From CAVPMW01 sp963706515 (GTDB lineage: Bacteria; Chloroflexota; Anaerolineae; Anaerolineales; UBA4823): a DNA stretch of 64,000 bases. Below the pieces are notes generated by a model. That model worked only from the letters and a program-made list of their open reading frames with translations. It was not told where the DNA came from and did not search any database. How positions within the stretch are numbered: the stretch's first letter is position 1; the number at the start of each line of letters is the position of its first letter. The stretch is taken from assembly GCA_963706515.1 (NCBI GenBank), contig CAVPMW010000017.1, positions 186,001 through 250,000 on the forward strand, in the 5' to 3' direction. Of the stretch, positions 55,698-64,000 are shown piece after piece. The position numbers and the translations under genes are program-made.

Positions 55698-56726
55698 TTA
55701 ATAATTCTGCTTCAGGTCCATGCCTTTGTACAAATCAGCGACCTGCTCCGCATAGCCGTTGAACATCAAGGTGGGTCGCCGCCCGCTCTCTCCGATGCGC
55801 CGCTCACTCGCCTGTGACCAGCGTGGGTGAGACACCTGTGGGTTAACATTCGCATAAAATCCGTACTCATTCGGGGCAATCGTTGCCCACTCTGTCGAGG
55901 GCTGGTCTTTTACAAGCTCGATCTTAACAATTGATTTCAACCCTTTGAACCCGTACTTCCACGGCATTGTCAGTCGTAATGGCATGCCGTCCGGCGCAGG
56001 CAGCTCTTTCCCATAAAGACCGGTGACCAGGAAGGTCAGATCGTGCATCGCCTCGTCCATGCGCAGCCCCTCCTGGTAAGGCCATGGATAGAATGGAGAA
56101 TGCTGTCCGGGCATTTGGTCTGGGTCATAAACCGACTCAAAGCGGACGTACTTAGCCTCTGACTGCGGTTCGACCATAGCCAGCAATTTTGACAGAGGAA
56201 AACCGGTCCAGGGGATGACCATGGACCAGGCTTCGACGCAACGCAGACGGTAAATGCGCTCTTCCTGGGGGAATTTGTTCAAGATGTCTTCCAGGCTGAA
56301 GGTCATCGGTTTATTTACCAGACCGTATACTTCCAGATCCCATGGACCCAACCCCTTGCCTTTCGTGGGCTTGAAGTTCTTGGAAAGCACAGCCACTCCC
56401 CCTTTGTCTTCAGTAAATTCGTAGTAGTTGTTGTAATGCGTAATCTCATCGAAGGTGTTCGCTGGATCGCCCAGCTCATCCACTGGATTCGATGAAGTTG
56501 GGCTGCTCGTCCTTGTGGGGCTTGGCGAAGATTGGCTGCCCGAGCTTGCGGGGCTTGGCGATGATTGGTTTCCCGACGACGTGGAGGCGACCCCGCAGGC
56601 GGTGAGCAAAACCCCGCTGCCAACGATCCCCATTGTTTTCAAAAAATCCCTGCGGGAATAATAAATATGCTCTGAAGTAATTTCCGAGGCTTTAACTGGT
56701 ACGGATTTATAACTATTTTTATCCAT
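55698..56726 (-). CDS. msrP: MsrP-type molybdopterin methionine sulfoxide reductase, Tat lipoprotein
   Basis: A 342-residue molybdoenzyme that repairs oxidised methionines in exported proteins. A Tat motif SRRDFLK is followed by a hydrophobic segment and a lipobox LLTACG, so the enzyme is probably lipid-anchored. A Ser/Pro-rich spacer (residues about 50-80) leads to the SUOX-fold domain with the Mo-ligand Cys in YRLRCVEAWSMVIPWTGF, and PLRLTMPWKYGFKGLKSIVKIEL and HPRWSQASER further on. AAGGAG precedes the ATG. It forms an operon with msrQ. Confidence 0.93.
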   Translation of the reverse strand: MDKNSYKSVPVKASEITSEHIYYSRRDFLKTMGIVGSGVLLTACGVASTSSGNQSSPSPASSGSQSSPSPTRTSSPTSSNPVDELGDPANTFDEITHYNNYYEFTEDKGGVAVLSKNFKPTKGKGLGPWDLEVYGLVNKPMTFSLEDILNKFPQEERIYRLRCVEAWSMVIPWTGFPLSKLLAMVEPQSEAKYVRFESVYDPDQMPGQHSPFYPWPYQEGLRMDEAMHDLTFLVTGLYGKELPAPDGMPLRLTMPWKYGFKGLKSIVKIELVKDQPSTEWATIAPNEYGFYANVNPQVSHPRWSQASERRIGESGRRPTLMFNGYAEQVADLYKGMDLKQNY

Positions 56727-57092
56727 GACGTGCTCCTTGCAACCATTAACTCAGTCAACTCATAGATTCTGATTTGCGTGTAATATTTGCGATTTAGATC
56801 AGCAGCCTACAGCATGATTAAGACCATCTCAATCTGATTATACAGGGAAATGTTACGCATTTATTACAAGGAAATAAGGATCGAATTAAGCAATTCGCCG
56901 AAATATATTTAATGTTCGTCCTGACAGCATACGGCTATTGTTATAGTACTGTCCGGTATTTTATGCGCCAAAGCGTTCAAATACGGGCGCGTCATCCTTT
57001 CACGCCGGTCAAGCCCGGTTGCCAAAAAAGAAGGGCACGGCTACAATTGAAGGGCAGCAACTGCTCGCAACCTGGCAAACAAGGACTGATGC
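56727..57092. other. Intergenic region between divergent msrP and GH1 genes
   Basis: About 365 bp of AT-rich DNA with no supportable gene. Short frames here do not look coding. AAGGA at 57081-57085 is the ribosome site of the next gene. I see no recognisable operator. Confidence 0.5.
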
Positions 57093-58421
57093 ATGGCGCA
57101 AGCGACGTTATATTTTCCGCGGGGGTTTCTTTGGGGAACGGCAACTGCCGCTCACCAGGTAGAAGGGAATAATAACAACAATTCCTGGTCTGCCTGGGAA
57201 AAAGAGCCAAGGCGAATTATGAACGGTGATAAAGCCGGGCTGGCATGCGACTGGTGGGGTGGGCGCTGGAAGGAGGATTTCGACCGCGCGGCTGAAGCCG
57301 GTCAAAATGCTCACCGCATGTCGGTCGAATGGAGCCGTATCCAGCCAGCGCCAGATCGCTGGGATGAATCGGCCCTGGAATACTACCGCGAAATGGTGCG
57401 CGGCCTGCTCGAGCGGGATATGCTTCCCCTGGTCACCTTGCACCACTTCAGCGAGCCGCTCTGGCTGGCCGAGAAAGGATATTGGGAATCAGCGGATATC
57501 GTTGAGGCATTTACGCGCTACGTAACCAAAGTCGTCGAAGCGCTGGGCGATTATGTCACCTATTGGGTTACCATCAACGAGCCAAATGTCTTCATGACGT
57601 TAGGCTATTTACTAGGAATTTTTCCCCCAGGTAAAAAAAGCCTCGGCGCGATGGTGCGGACAGCAGAAAATATCGCCAGATCGCACGCCGCCGCTTACGA
57701 TGCCATCCATAAGCTCCAACCCCAATCACGGGTGGGCTATGCCATCTTTTACCGGGGATTTTCTCCCCGGCGGAACTGGTCGCCGCTGGATCGCGTGCTG
57801 ACGAGCGCTGTTTCCAAAACGTTCAACGACCTCTTCCCGACAGCTGCCGCGACGGGGAGATTGCGTTTTCCCTTATTTACGCGGCGGATCCAGCAGCCCA
57901 GGGAAACCCAGGATTTCCTGGGACTTAATTATTATACCTGCGAGCAAATCGCCTTTGCCCCGACCAAACCGGGCAGCCTTTTCATGAAAAATTCGTTTCC
58001 ACCTGGCAGTGAGCTGAGCGATCAAAATTTCATTGCCAACTACCCTCTAGGGATGAGCGAAGCCATCCATTGGGCGCTGCGCTTCAATAAACCGATCCTG
58101 ATCACAGAGAACGGGATTGAGAATCGCGAGGACAGCCTGCGCCGGCGTTACATCGTGCAGCACCTGCACCGGGTCTGGCGTGAAGTAAATTCGAACACGC
58201 CGATCAAAGGATATTTTCACTGGACCCTGGTAGATAACTTCGAATGGGATAGAGGTTGGACCCAGCGGTTTGGCTTATGGGAATTGGACGAAGAATCGCA
58301 GGCTCGACGTAAACGCCCGAGCGTGGATCTCTACGCAGAGATCTGCAAGAGCAACAGCCTCTCCTCAGAGATTGTCGCCCGCTACACGCCAGAGCTCTTT
58401 GAAACCATGTTCCCGAATTGA
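57093..58421 (+). CDS. Glycoside hydrolase family 1 (beta-glucosidase type)
   Basis: A 442-residue TIM-barrel retaining beta-glycosidase. The N-terminal signature is FLWGTATAAHQVEG, the acid/base Glu is in WVTINEPNV (about residue 167), and the nucleophile Glu is in ILITENGIE. YFHWTLVDNFEWDRGW and RFGLWELD are the usual aglycone/glycone site blocks. No signal peptide is present, so it acts on imported di- or oligosaccharides such as cellobiose. Specificity (gluco or galacto) is open. The GNAT gene follows immediately. Confidence 0.94.
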   Translation: MAQATLYFPRGFLWGTATAAHQVEGNNNNNSWSAWEKEPRRIMNGDKAGLACDWWGGRWKEDFDRAAEAGQNAHRMSVEWSRIQPAPDRWDESALEYYREMVRGLLERDMLPLVTLHHFSEPLWLAEKGYWESADIVEAFTRYVTKVVEALGDYVTYWVTINEPNVFMTLGYLLGIFPPGKKSLGAMVRTAENIARSHAAAYDAIHKLQPQSRVGYAIFYRGFSPRRNWSPLDRVLTSAVSKTFNDLFPTAAATGRLRFPLFTRRIQQPRETQDFLGLNYYTCEQIAFAPTKPGSLFMKNSFPPGSELSDQNFIANYPLGMSEAIHWALRFNKPILITENGIENREDSLRRRYIVQHLHRVWREVNSNTPIKGYFHWTLVDNFEWDRGWTQRFGLWELDEESQARRKRPSVDLYAEICKSNSLSSEIVARYTPELFETMFPN

Positions 58422-58427
58422 GTGGCT

Positions 58428-59321
58428 ATGGATGATTGGCAGCGGATCGGAATTTCGTTCCCGGTGACTTGCCGGACAGCCCTGGGACGCGATACCCGGG
58501 ATGTCCTGGAGCTTACCCGCAACATTTGGGAGGGTCACGACTACATCCCTTATGTCTGGCGCGATTGGCTGCTCGACCCGGAAGGTCGCCTGTTGGTGGC
58601 AGAACAGCGGGGTAAGGTGGTTGGGCTGGGTAAATTGAGCCACCCCGGACCGGATGAATGGTGGATAGAAGGATTGCGCGTCCATCCGGATTTCCAGGGA
58701 CAAAAAATCGCCCGCAAGCTGCACATGGCTTTAATTGCGGCCTGGGAAGAGCTTGGCGGAGGCGTGTTGCGGTTATCTACCTCCAGCAGCCGTTTTGCCG
58801 TCCATCATCTATGCCAGAGCACCGGTTTCAGCAAAATAGCTGAATTCAGCTTATTAGCGGCTCGTTCGCTAGCGGAGGCGCCGGGTAAGCATCGCCGCAT
58901 AAAACCTGATGAGCTTGAGCTGGCGTTTGCCTGCGCACAGCAGAGTCCTGCGCTGAGCCGCATGGCTGGGCTGGTAAATGTGGACTGGCGCTGGACCTCA
59001 CTCAGCAGAGAGATCGTTATGCAGGCGATCCAGGAGGGCAAAGCATGGTGGCTGGGCGATCAAAAGGGGTTGATCCTCGCCTGGGAGGATATCGACGATG
59101 ATAATACACCGAAGCTGGTGAACCGGGTCATCGCCTGTGAGCTAAGCGACCTGGCGGAATTCATGCTGGAATTCCGCCGCATCGCCGCCGCTGAAGGATA
59201 CCCGACTGCTATCTGGGTGGCTTCCTTCGAGGCGGATATCCTGACAGCCCTCAACCTGGCAGGCTACCAGAGCCAGTGGGACGGGTCGGCGTGGATCTTC
59301 GCTAAAGCGGCTGAAAGCTAG
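58428..59321 (+). CDS. GNAT-family N-acetyltransferase
   Basis: A protein of about 297 residues. The N-terminal half has the acetyl-CoA binding pattern VVGLGKLSHPGPDEWWIEGLRVHPDFQGQKIARKLHMALI; the Q/R-x-x-G/A motif appears as QGQKIA. The C-terminal half may be a degenerate second GNAT fold (FAKAAES at its end). It could start at the GTG at 58422, directly after the GH1 stop, or the ATG at 58428. No ribosome site is visible, so translation is probably coupled to GH1. Substrate unknown. Confidence 0.82.
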   Translation: MDDWQRIGISFPVTCRTALGRDTRDVLELTRNIWEGHDYIPYVWRDWLLDPEGRLLVAEQRGKVVGLGKLSHPGPDEWWIEGLRVHPDFQGQKIARKLHMALIAAWEELGGGVLRLSTSSSRFAVHHLCQSTGFSKIAEFSLLAARSLAEAPGKHRRIKPDELELAFACAQQSPALSRMAGLVNVDWRWTSLSREIVMQAIQEGKAWWLGDQKGLILAWEDIDDDNTPKLVNRVIACELSDLAEFMLEFRRIAAAEGYPTAIWVASFEADILTALNLAGYQSQWDGSAWIFAKAAES

Positions 59322-59336
59322 AAAAAGGGCGTATGG

Positions 59337-59342
59337 TATAAT
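59337..59342 (+). promoter_or_regulatory. Extended -10 box of tRNA-Ser
   Basis: TATAAT preceded by TGG, about 41 bp before the mature tRNA 5' end. The -35 is poor. Confidence 0.5.
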
Positions 59343-59383
59343 TTTTCACGCCTGCGGGAGAAAACCGCCGGTGTTCGTTTAGT

Positions 59384-59471
59384 GGAGAGGTTGCGTAGTC
59401 TGGCCTAACGCGCACGCCTGGAGAGCGTGTGAGCCGATGAGGCTCCGCGGGTTCGAATCCCGCCCTCTCCG
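59384..59471 (+). tRNA. tRNA-Ser (anticodon GGA)
   Basis: An 88-nt cloverleaf. Acceptor GGAGAGG/CCTCTCC, D stem GCGT/ACGC, anticodon stem CACGC/GCGTG with loop CTGGAGA (anticodon GGA), long variable arm with GAGCC/GGCTC typical of serine tRNAs, T arm GCGGG-TTCGAAT-CCCGC, discriminator G. CCA is not encoded. Confidence 0.95.
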
Positions 59472-59495
59472 CTGTTATTTATACTGCCGTTAGCA

Positions 59496-59861
59496 TTATC
59501 CAGTAACCACCGAGCGTAATAGGGTACCCACCAAAAATACCTGCGCTACCCCGTAGATCAACATCGTGCGGCGGGAGTCGTCGCCGCGTGTGAAAGCAAA
59601 GATTCCAGGCAGGAGAAGCGCATTGAAGGCTCCGTACAAAACGTGCAGGTATCCGCTTAATACTCCCGCCCCTGAAACCCATAAATAAACGCCTAATAAG
59701 CCTTGCAGCAAAATTAAAACTTCGAGGATGACCAGCGCACCCCAATAGGAGCTGTTGACCCCTTCTCGGCGGAAGTAGCGCCACAAACCCCAGATCGCCA
59801 TCAGGAGCGTGTAAAGCAGTAAGGTTGTCGAAAGGCGAGCATGCACATCGATCAAAGACAT
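59496..59861 (-). CDS. Small four-helix membrane protein, unknown function
   Basis: A 121-residue protein with about four hydrophobic helices (LLLYTLLMAIWGLWRYF, GALVILEVLILLQGLLGVYLW, VLYGAFNALLLPGIFAF, YGVAQVFLVGTLLRSV). A GAGGAGG ribosome site stands before the ATG. It contains a few histidines near helix ends that could bind heme, and it lies beside the Rieske/cytochrome b operon on the opposite strand, so a respiratory role is possible. I do not recognise the family. Confidence 0.68.
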   Translation of the reverse strand: MSLIDVHARLSTTLLLYTLLMAIWGLWRYFRREGVNSSYWGALVILEVLILLQGLLGVYLWVSGAGVLSGYLHVLYGAFNALLLPGIFAFTRGDDSRRTMLIYGVAQVFLVGTLLRSVVTG

Positions 59862-59890
59862 AGACCCTCCTCAGTTTTTTCCATCCAGTG

Positions 59891-60002
59891 CTTTGTCCAG
59901 GCTCAAAGTTGAATTTGAAGTCCGAAATTCAAAGCCTGGACAAAGCTTAAAGTGTTCCGGTTCCGCCTATTCAATTTCAATTATCAGGTTTGACGGAACA
60001 CT
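59891..60002. repeat. Dispersed double-hairpin repeat, copy B
   Basis: The first hairpin is CTTTGTCCAGGCT (59891-59903) with AGCCTGGACAAAG (59933-59945), perfect over 13 bp. The second is AGTGTTCCG (59951-59959) with CGGAACACT (59994-60002). Organisation and sequence match copy A at 16221-16320. Confidence 0.85.
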
Positions 60003-60069
60003 AAATCTATTATATCCAGGCAGACTCGATCTGAAGGGCTCACAATCCTAAGAGATTGTGAAATTTATC

Positions 60070-60099
60070 TTGTATAGCGGAAATGGGCTGTGCTATAAT
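60070..60099 (+). promoter_or_regulatory. Promoter of the Rieske/cytochrome b operon
   Basis: TTGTAT (60070-60075), 18-bp spacer, TATAAT (60094-60099) with an extended TGC. The leader of about 45 nt contains AAGGAGGAAAAGGG before the ATG at 60150. Confidence 0.65.
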
Positions 60100-60149
60100 A
60101 TCGCCCGTCTAAAAAGTGGATAAAACCCCTCATCTAAGGAGGAAAAGGG

Positions 60150-60707
60150 ATGACCAGTGAGTCTGCTTCAAACCCGGGGGAGAAACCGCGCATAAACCGG
60201 AGAGAATTTTTAAATATCGCCTGGCTGGCGTCGTTGGGATTCCTGACGGTGAGCGTCGCTGGCGTCACCTACCTTTTCGCGATGCCTCGCTTCGAAGCCG
60301 GGGAGTTTGGCGGGGTATACTCCTACGGGCCGGTTTCTACCCTGCCCGCTTCGGATGCACCCCCGGCAAACGAGCCTCAGATCAAATTATGGATTTCCAA
60401 TACCGAAATGGGGGTAATGGCGCTTTACAAAGTGTGTACCCACCTCGGGTGCCTGTATAACTGGAATGAACAAGAAGTAAAATTTATCTGTCCCTGCCAT
60501 GGCTCGCAGTTCCATAAAGATGGCCAATATATCCAGGGACCAGCGCCGCGCTCGCTGGATCGCTTCCCACTCTGGGCGGAGGACCCGGCTAACGGCCAGG
60601 TAGTTGCCAAATCGGACGATGGCAGCCCAATGCCGGTGCCTCAAGATCCCAACGCCATAATTAAGGTAGATACTGGCAAGCGTATAAAAGGTCTGCCTCA
60701 CGGATAA
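60150..60707 (+). CDS. Rieske [2Fe-2S] iron-sulfur subunit
   Basis: A 185-residue Rieske protein of a quinol:cytochrome c oxidoreductase. An N-terminal INRREFLNIAWL segment (twin-Arg-like) leads into the membrane anchor (LASLGFLTVSVAGVTYLF). The cluster ligands are in CTHLGCLY and CPCHGSQF, each with Cys and His, and the two remaining Cys form the usual disulphide. GPAPRSLDRFPL is typical of the b6f/bc1 group. It moves electrons from quinol to cytochrome c outside the membrane. Cytochrome b follows after about 100 bp. Confidence 0.95.
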   Translation: MTSESASNPGEKPRINRREFLNIAWLASLGFLTVSVAGVTYLFAMPRFEAGEFGGVYSYGPVSTLPASDAPPANEPQIKLWISNTEMGVMALYKVCTHLGCLYNWNEQEVKFICPCHGSQFHKDGQYIQGPAPRSLDRFPLWAEDPANGQVVAKSDDGSPMPVPQDPNAIIKVDTGKRIKGLPHG

Positions 60708-60810
60708 GACCTGCTCCGGCTGGCGTGCGAGATTAGCTGCCAGCCCTGTCTCGAGAGAAATACCTCAGAATGGAAAATGACAATCGATCGTTCTTGCGGA
60801 GATCAAGGCA

Positions 60811-62387
60811 ATGATTAAGAACGTCAACATTCAGGATATGCGTAAGAAGTTCAGCGTAGCGGCAGACCAGCGTATGCGGGCAATCACGGCTGGCTTGAGC
60901 TTCAAAGAAATTGGGGCGCTGCTGCGCGGCGAGCCGCCGACAGAAAAGCCGAATCCGCGCTATAAAGCACAGACAACCAGCTTTATCTTGCACATACGGC
61001 CGCGCTATTATGAAAAAGGCAGCACGATCCTGACCCACACCTTCCGGTTAGGATTTTTCACTGCCTTTTTCTTTTTCGTCGAGACAATCACTGGCTTAAT
61101 CTTAATGATCTACTACGTCCCCTCTCCTGAGGGTGCGTACGGTTCGATCCTGAAGCTGCTCACCAACGTACCGTTCGGGCAAATGCTGCGCGATATTCAC
61201 CGCCTGGGTGCGGAAGGAATGGTTATTTTTACCGCGCTGCATATGCTGCGCACGTTTTTCACCGGGTCGTACAAAAAGGAACGCTCGTTTACCTGGTTCA
61301 CCGGGGTAATCCTGCTGGGGATTACTCTATTTCTTTCTTTCAGCGGCTATCTGCTCCCCTGGGACCAGCTATCGTACTGGGCTGTGACGATCGGCACCAG
61401 TATGGCAGAAGCAGCGCCTGTGTTCGGCAACCAGGTGAACCTGCTCTTGCGCGGCGCTCCGGATATCGGGGCGAATGGCTTGCTGCGCTTTTACCTCGCT
61501 CATGTAGTCTTACTCCCTCTGGCAGCAATCCTGCTGATCAGCATTCATTACTACAAAGTTGCTCGCGAGCACGGGATTTCTTTGCCCGCCAGGTTTGAGG
61601 AAGGGGATGCTCCTGTTGAAAAGAAGAAGAGGCTCGCACCAGAGTCGATTTCATTCCGGATTTGCTCACCGGTGAGGTATTTTGGACAATCTTAGGGCTG
61701 TTTGCATTGATCATTGGGGTGTCGTGGCTGGGTTACCATGCACCGTTGGAAAGCCACGCCAACCCGCAAGTGACGCCTTTGGATACCAAAGCGCCCTGGT
61801 ATTTCTGGTGGCTGCAAGGGATGCTCAAACTGGGCGACAAATCGCTGATGGGGATTGTCATCCCCACGATTTTAGTTGTGCTGCTCATCGGACTGCCTTA
61901 CATCGACCGGAACCCGTACCGCAGCATGTATAAACGCCCCGTCGCTGTGGCAATTGGACTGCTGGGTGTGGCAGCCATCCTGGCATTAAGTTATATGGGT
62001 ACGCCCGACTACGGGATTGAAAAGCCGCCTGCCCAGGCAATTATCCAAAAGCTGGCGCCCCAAGAAGGGGAAGGCCCGGTGCAGATGATACCATTCGACC
62101 AGCTTGTGCCCGGCTCGTACGAGGTGAATGTCTCGCCGACTCGCGATCTCTGCCCAACCCTGGACTACGGTTGTCCAGCTTTGGAACAGGTATTCTCTGA
62201 TTTTACCAAGATGGTCAACAACGAAATAAAGAGCGGCAAGCTGCCTGACGCGAAAGGTGCGATGGTGATCGAGGACTGGCAGAAAGACCTGAAAAAGGCA
62301 ACCATGCGGATCACCTGGACAGAAAACAACAAGCCACAGAGCTACGATCATGCAGTATTTCTCCACCGGGACCGTGGGGAGGAGTAG
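60811..62387 (+). CDS. Cytochrome b, b6 plus subunit-IV-like fusion (frameshifted)
   Basis: About 525 residues. The N-terminal half has the four heme-b His: IHRLGAEGMVIFTALHM and LAHVVLLPLAAILLISIHY. The second pair is separated by 14 residues, as in b6-type rather than mitochondrial-type cytochrome b. The second half (DFIPDLLTGEVFWTILGLF, APWYFWWLQGML, three helices) corresponds to subunit IV. A soluble extension of about 110 residues follows. One missing base near 61630, in an AAG repeat, separates the halves; two genes as in b6f is the alternative, but the second half lacks a proper start. Confidence 0.88.
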
Positions 62388-62469
62388 GGTCCGCTGCAGA
62401 CGCCAACCACTGACCCCTGCAACCGATACCTTTGCGTACAGACTGCCATGATGGGAGGGAAATAACCAG

Positions 62470-63312
62470 ATGTCGCGGACGAATTTGGAAATTACTCTTG
62501 GGATAATCCTGGTGATCATTTCAAGCATTGCAGTTCTGGTATATGGACTGAATGAGAATCAGCGCATGGAAACCGAGAAGCTGGCTGCCACCGCGCGCTC
62601 GATCGAGCACGGGGCAGAATTGTTCGATAGCCAGTGCAGCCGCTGCCATGGGAAACAGGGGCTCGGCATCCAGGGACTTTGCCCGCCCTTGAACGACCGC
62701 TACTTCTTCGACCAGCGTCTCAAAGATGTTGGCTGGAGCGGGAGCCAGGAGGATTACATCATCGCCACCGCCTCCAGCGGTCGCATGGCGTCTACCCGCC
62801 CGCAGCAGTATCCGGGGAATGGCACTCCCGCAATGCCTTCTTTCTCTGAGCGTTACAGCGGACCCTTACGCGATGATCAGATCAGCGATATTGCCGCGTT
62901 CATCATGAACTGGAAATCGACTGCCCAGCTCGTCCAAACGACCACTGCCCCGGCAGGGCAAGAGGTTGGAACCAATATACAGGCGGTGCTCCCGAAAGGT
63001 GATCCGACCAGCGGCGAGAAACTTGCGGTCGAGAAAGGCTGTACAGCCTGCCATATCGATAATCCCACCGGACCTCCCTGGAAACCAACTGCAGACCAGC
63101 CGGGGATCGGTGATCGCGCCGCCACCCGAATTAACCAGGCGGGTTACACCGGCAAAGCCAGCACTGCAGACCAATACCTGTTTGAATCCATCGTAAATTC
63201 AAGCGCGTATCTTGTCCCGCCCTTCACAGATATCATGCCGAAGACCTTTGGGACGCAATTAACTGCGCAGCAAACCGCTGATCTCATTGCATACTTGCTG
63301 ACCATTAAATAG
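62470..63312 (+). CDS. Membrane-anchored diheme cytochrome c
   Basis: A 280-residue protein with one N-terminal helix (LEITLGIILVIISSIAVLVYGL). Two heme sites follow, CSRCH (about residue 56) and CTACH (about residue 196). Distal Met candidates are in GTPAMPSFSERY and FTDIMPKTFG. The first domain is of the mono-heme class I type. It is encoded about 80 bp after cytochrome b and probably takes electrons from the Rieske protein. Confidence 0.92.
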   Translation: MSRTNLEITLGIILVIISSIAVLVYGLNENQRMETEKLAATARSIEHGAELFDSQCSRCHGKQGLGIQGLCPPLNDRYFFDQRLKDVGWSGSQEDYIIATASSGRMASTRPQQYPGNGTPAMPSFSERYSGPLRDDQISDIAAFIMNWKSTAQLVQTTTAPAGQEVGTNIQAVLPKGDPTSGEKLAVEKGCTACHIDNPTGPPWKPTADQPGIGDRAATRINQAGYTGKASTADQYLFESIVNSSAYLVPPFTDIMPKTFGTQLTAQQTADLIAYLLTIK

Positions 63313-63320
63313 GCTGGAAC

Positions 63321-64000
63321 ATGGTCACATCTGGAAAGCTTCGCTCTCTCGGATACGCTGTCCTGGGATTTTTCATAATCGTTCTTTTGTGGATCGGCGT
63401 CAAACAGGCAAGCGCGCAATCGCAAGACCAACTGCAGCAGGGGGCACAATTATATTCTGAGAATTGCGCGGTCTGTCATGGAGCGAATGGGGAAGGGCGA
63501 GTCGGCGCCACCTTGGCGAAGAACTGGCCCTCCATCCGCCCTGAGCTGACCGTGCGGACGATTATCGAGCAGGGAGTACCCGGCTCGCCGATGCCGGCCT
63601 GGGGGAAGATTTTTGGCGGACCGCTGACAGAAGACCAGATCAATGCGCTTTTGGTTTACATCCTGAGCTGGCAGACCGGAGGTGTGCCAAACCTGACGCC
63701 ACTCCCGACCGCAACCCTGCATCCTCCGATTACCCCAGTCCCCAATGTGACCGGGAATCCCAACCAGGGTGCAGTCGTGTTCGCGCAGAACTGCGTCATG
63801 TGCCACGGCGCATCCGGGGAGGGGAGGTCGGGTGCAGTGCTGGCCAAAGATTGGCCTTCCGTGCGCCCTGACCTGACGATCAAAACGACCATTGAGAATG
63901 GGATTCCAGGGTCGCGGATGCCCGCGTGGGGACAGGCGAACGGTGGTCCGCTTAGCGAGCAAGAAATCGATGATACAGTCGCTTACGTAATGGCGCTTCC
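63321..64000 (+). CDS. Diheme cytochrome c, partial at window end
   Basis: The frame is open from the ATG at 63321 to the window end (226 residues, no stop). A signal or anchor helix (LGYAVLGFFIIVLLWIGV) is followed by two homologous class I domains: CAVCHGANGEGRVGA with axial Met in GSPMPAWG, and CVMCHGASGEGRSGA with GSRMPAWG. The two domains arose by duplication. It starts 8 bp after the preceding stop and is the last visible gene of the respiratory operon. Further domains may lie beyond the window. Confidence 0.9.
   Translation, partial: MVTSGKLRSLGYAVLGFFIIVLLWIGVKQASAQSQDQLQQGAQLYSENCAVCHGANGEGRVGATLAKNWPSIRPELTVRTIIEQGVPGSPMPAWGKIFGGPLTEDQINALLVYILSWQTGGVPNLTPLPTATLHPPITPVPNVTGNPNQGAVVFAQNCVMCHGASGEGRSGAVLAKDWPSVRPDLTIKTTIENGIPGSRMPAWGQANGGPLSEQEIDDTVAYVMAL

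Noticed and set aside
5306..62387. Programmed +1 frameshifting as the common explanation of the interrupted genes.
   Set aside because: There is no shared slippery sequence or stimulatory structure, and the breaks are scattered in unrelated genes and in homopolymers. Assembly error is simpler.

Overview
The window looks like chromosomal DNA of an anaerobic or facultative member of the Chloroflexota, most likely the Anaerolineae. I infer this from recognised families, not from a database search: pyruvate:ferredoxin oxidoreductase, formate-tetrahydrofolate ligase, a MutL-type ASKHA protein beside DUF6754-like membrane proteins, bacterial Elp3, an FMN-riboswitch RibXY-type ABC importer, secreted proteins ending in a YLP-like tail, and lipoproteins with Thr/Pro-rich linkers. 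Composition is moderately GC-rich, except for an AT-rich island at about 41.2-42.3 kb.

Layout. 1-3.4 kb: minus-strand PFOR, 3' end cut by the window. 3.7-14.6 kb: a tight plus-strand cluster of mostly uncharacterised envelope genes (small protein, DUF6754-like protein, polytopic proteins, zinc-ribbon protein with W-L motifs, ASKHA ATPase, barrel-sandwich/KOW-like protein, seven-PDZ LPXTG protein). This is the best candidate for an undescribed system. 14.7-26.6 kb: phosphohexomutase, a cyclic-nucleotide/PH membrane protein, def, recF, a MOSC protein, rsmG, a C39 peptidase, a DUF4349 lipoprotein, a phosphoesterase, a methyltransferase and elp3. 26.8-36.5 kb: fhs, tilS, a receiver-ParA/Sir2/GAF-kinase operon, an alcohol dehydrogenase and mutL. 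36.6-41.1 kb: a HAD phosphatase, a small membrane protein, a CoA-transferase alpha subunit, a C-terminal processing protease and a flippase-like protein. 41.1-42.6 kb: an intact tRNA-Val, a truncated glycosyltransferase and degenerate tRNA-Val copies. 42.7-47.4 kb: rpiA, then an FMN riboswitch with a flavin-type ABC importer. 47.4-59.3 kb: a decaheme lipoprotein, MFS exporter, ferritin and Fur/PerR regulator, secreted proteins, MsrPQ, a GH1 glucosidase and a GNAT protein. 59.4-64 kb: tRNA-Ser and a Rieske/cytochrome b/cytochrome c complex running off the window.

Together the genes suggest an organism that ferments pyruvate through ferredoxin and uses C1-folate metabolism, but also carries an electron-transport chain (b6-type quinol oxidoreductase and multiheme cytochromes) and envelope protein repair.

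Two properties run through the window. First, about a dozen genes, including housekeeping ones, contain single-base frameshifts. Outside nifJ almost all are one extra base, often in homopolymers or at repeat variants, so assembly or consensus error is the simplest explanation. I annotate these as single genes. Second, many start codons lie only 6-8 nt after a good -10 hexamer, which points to widespread leaderless transcription.
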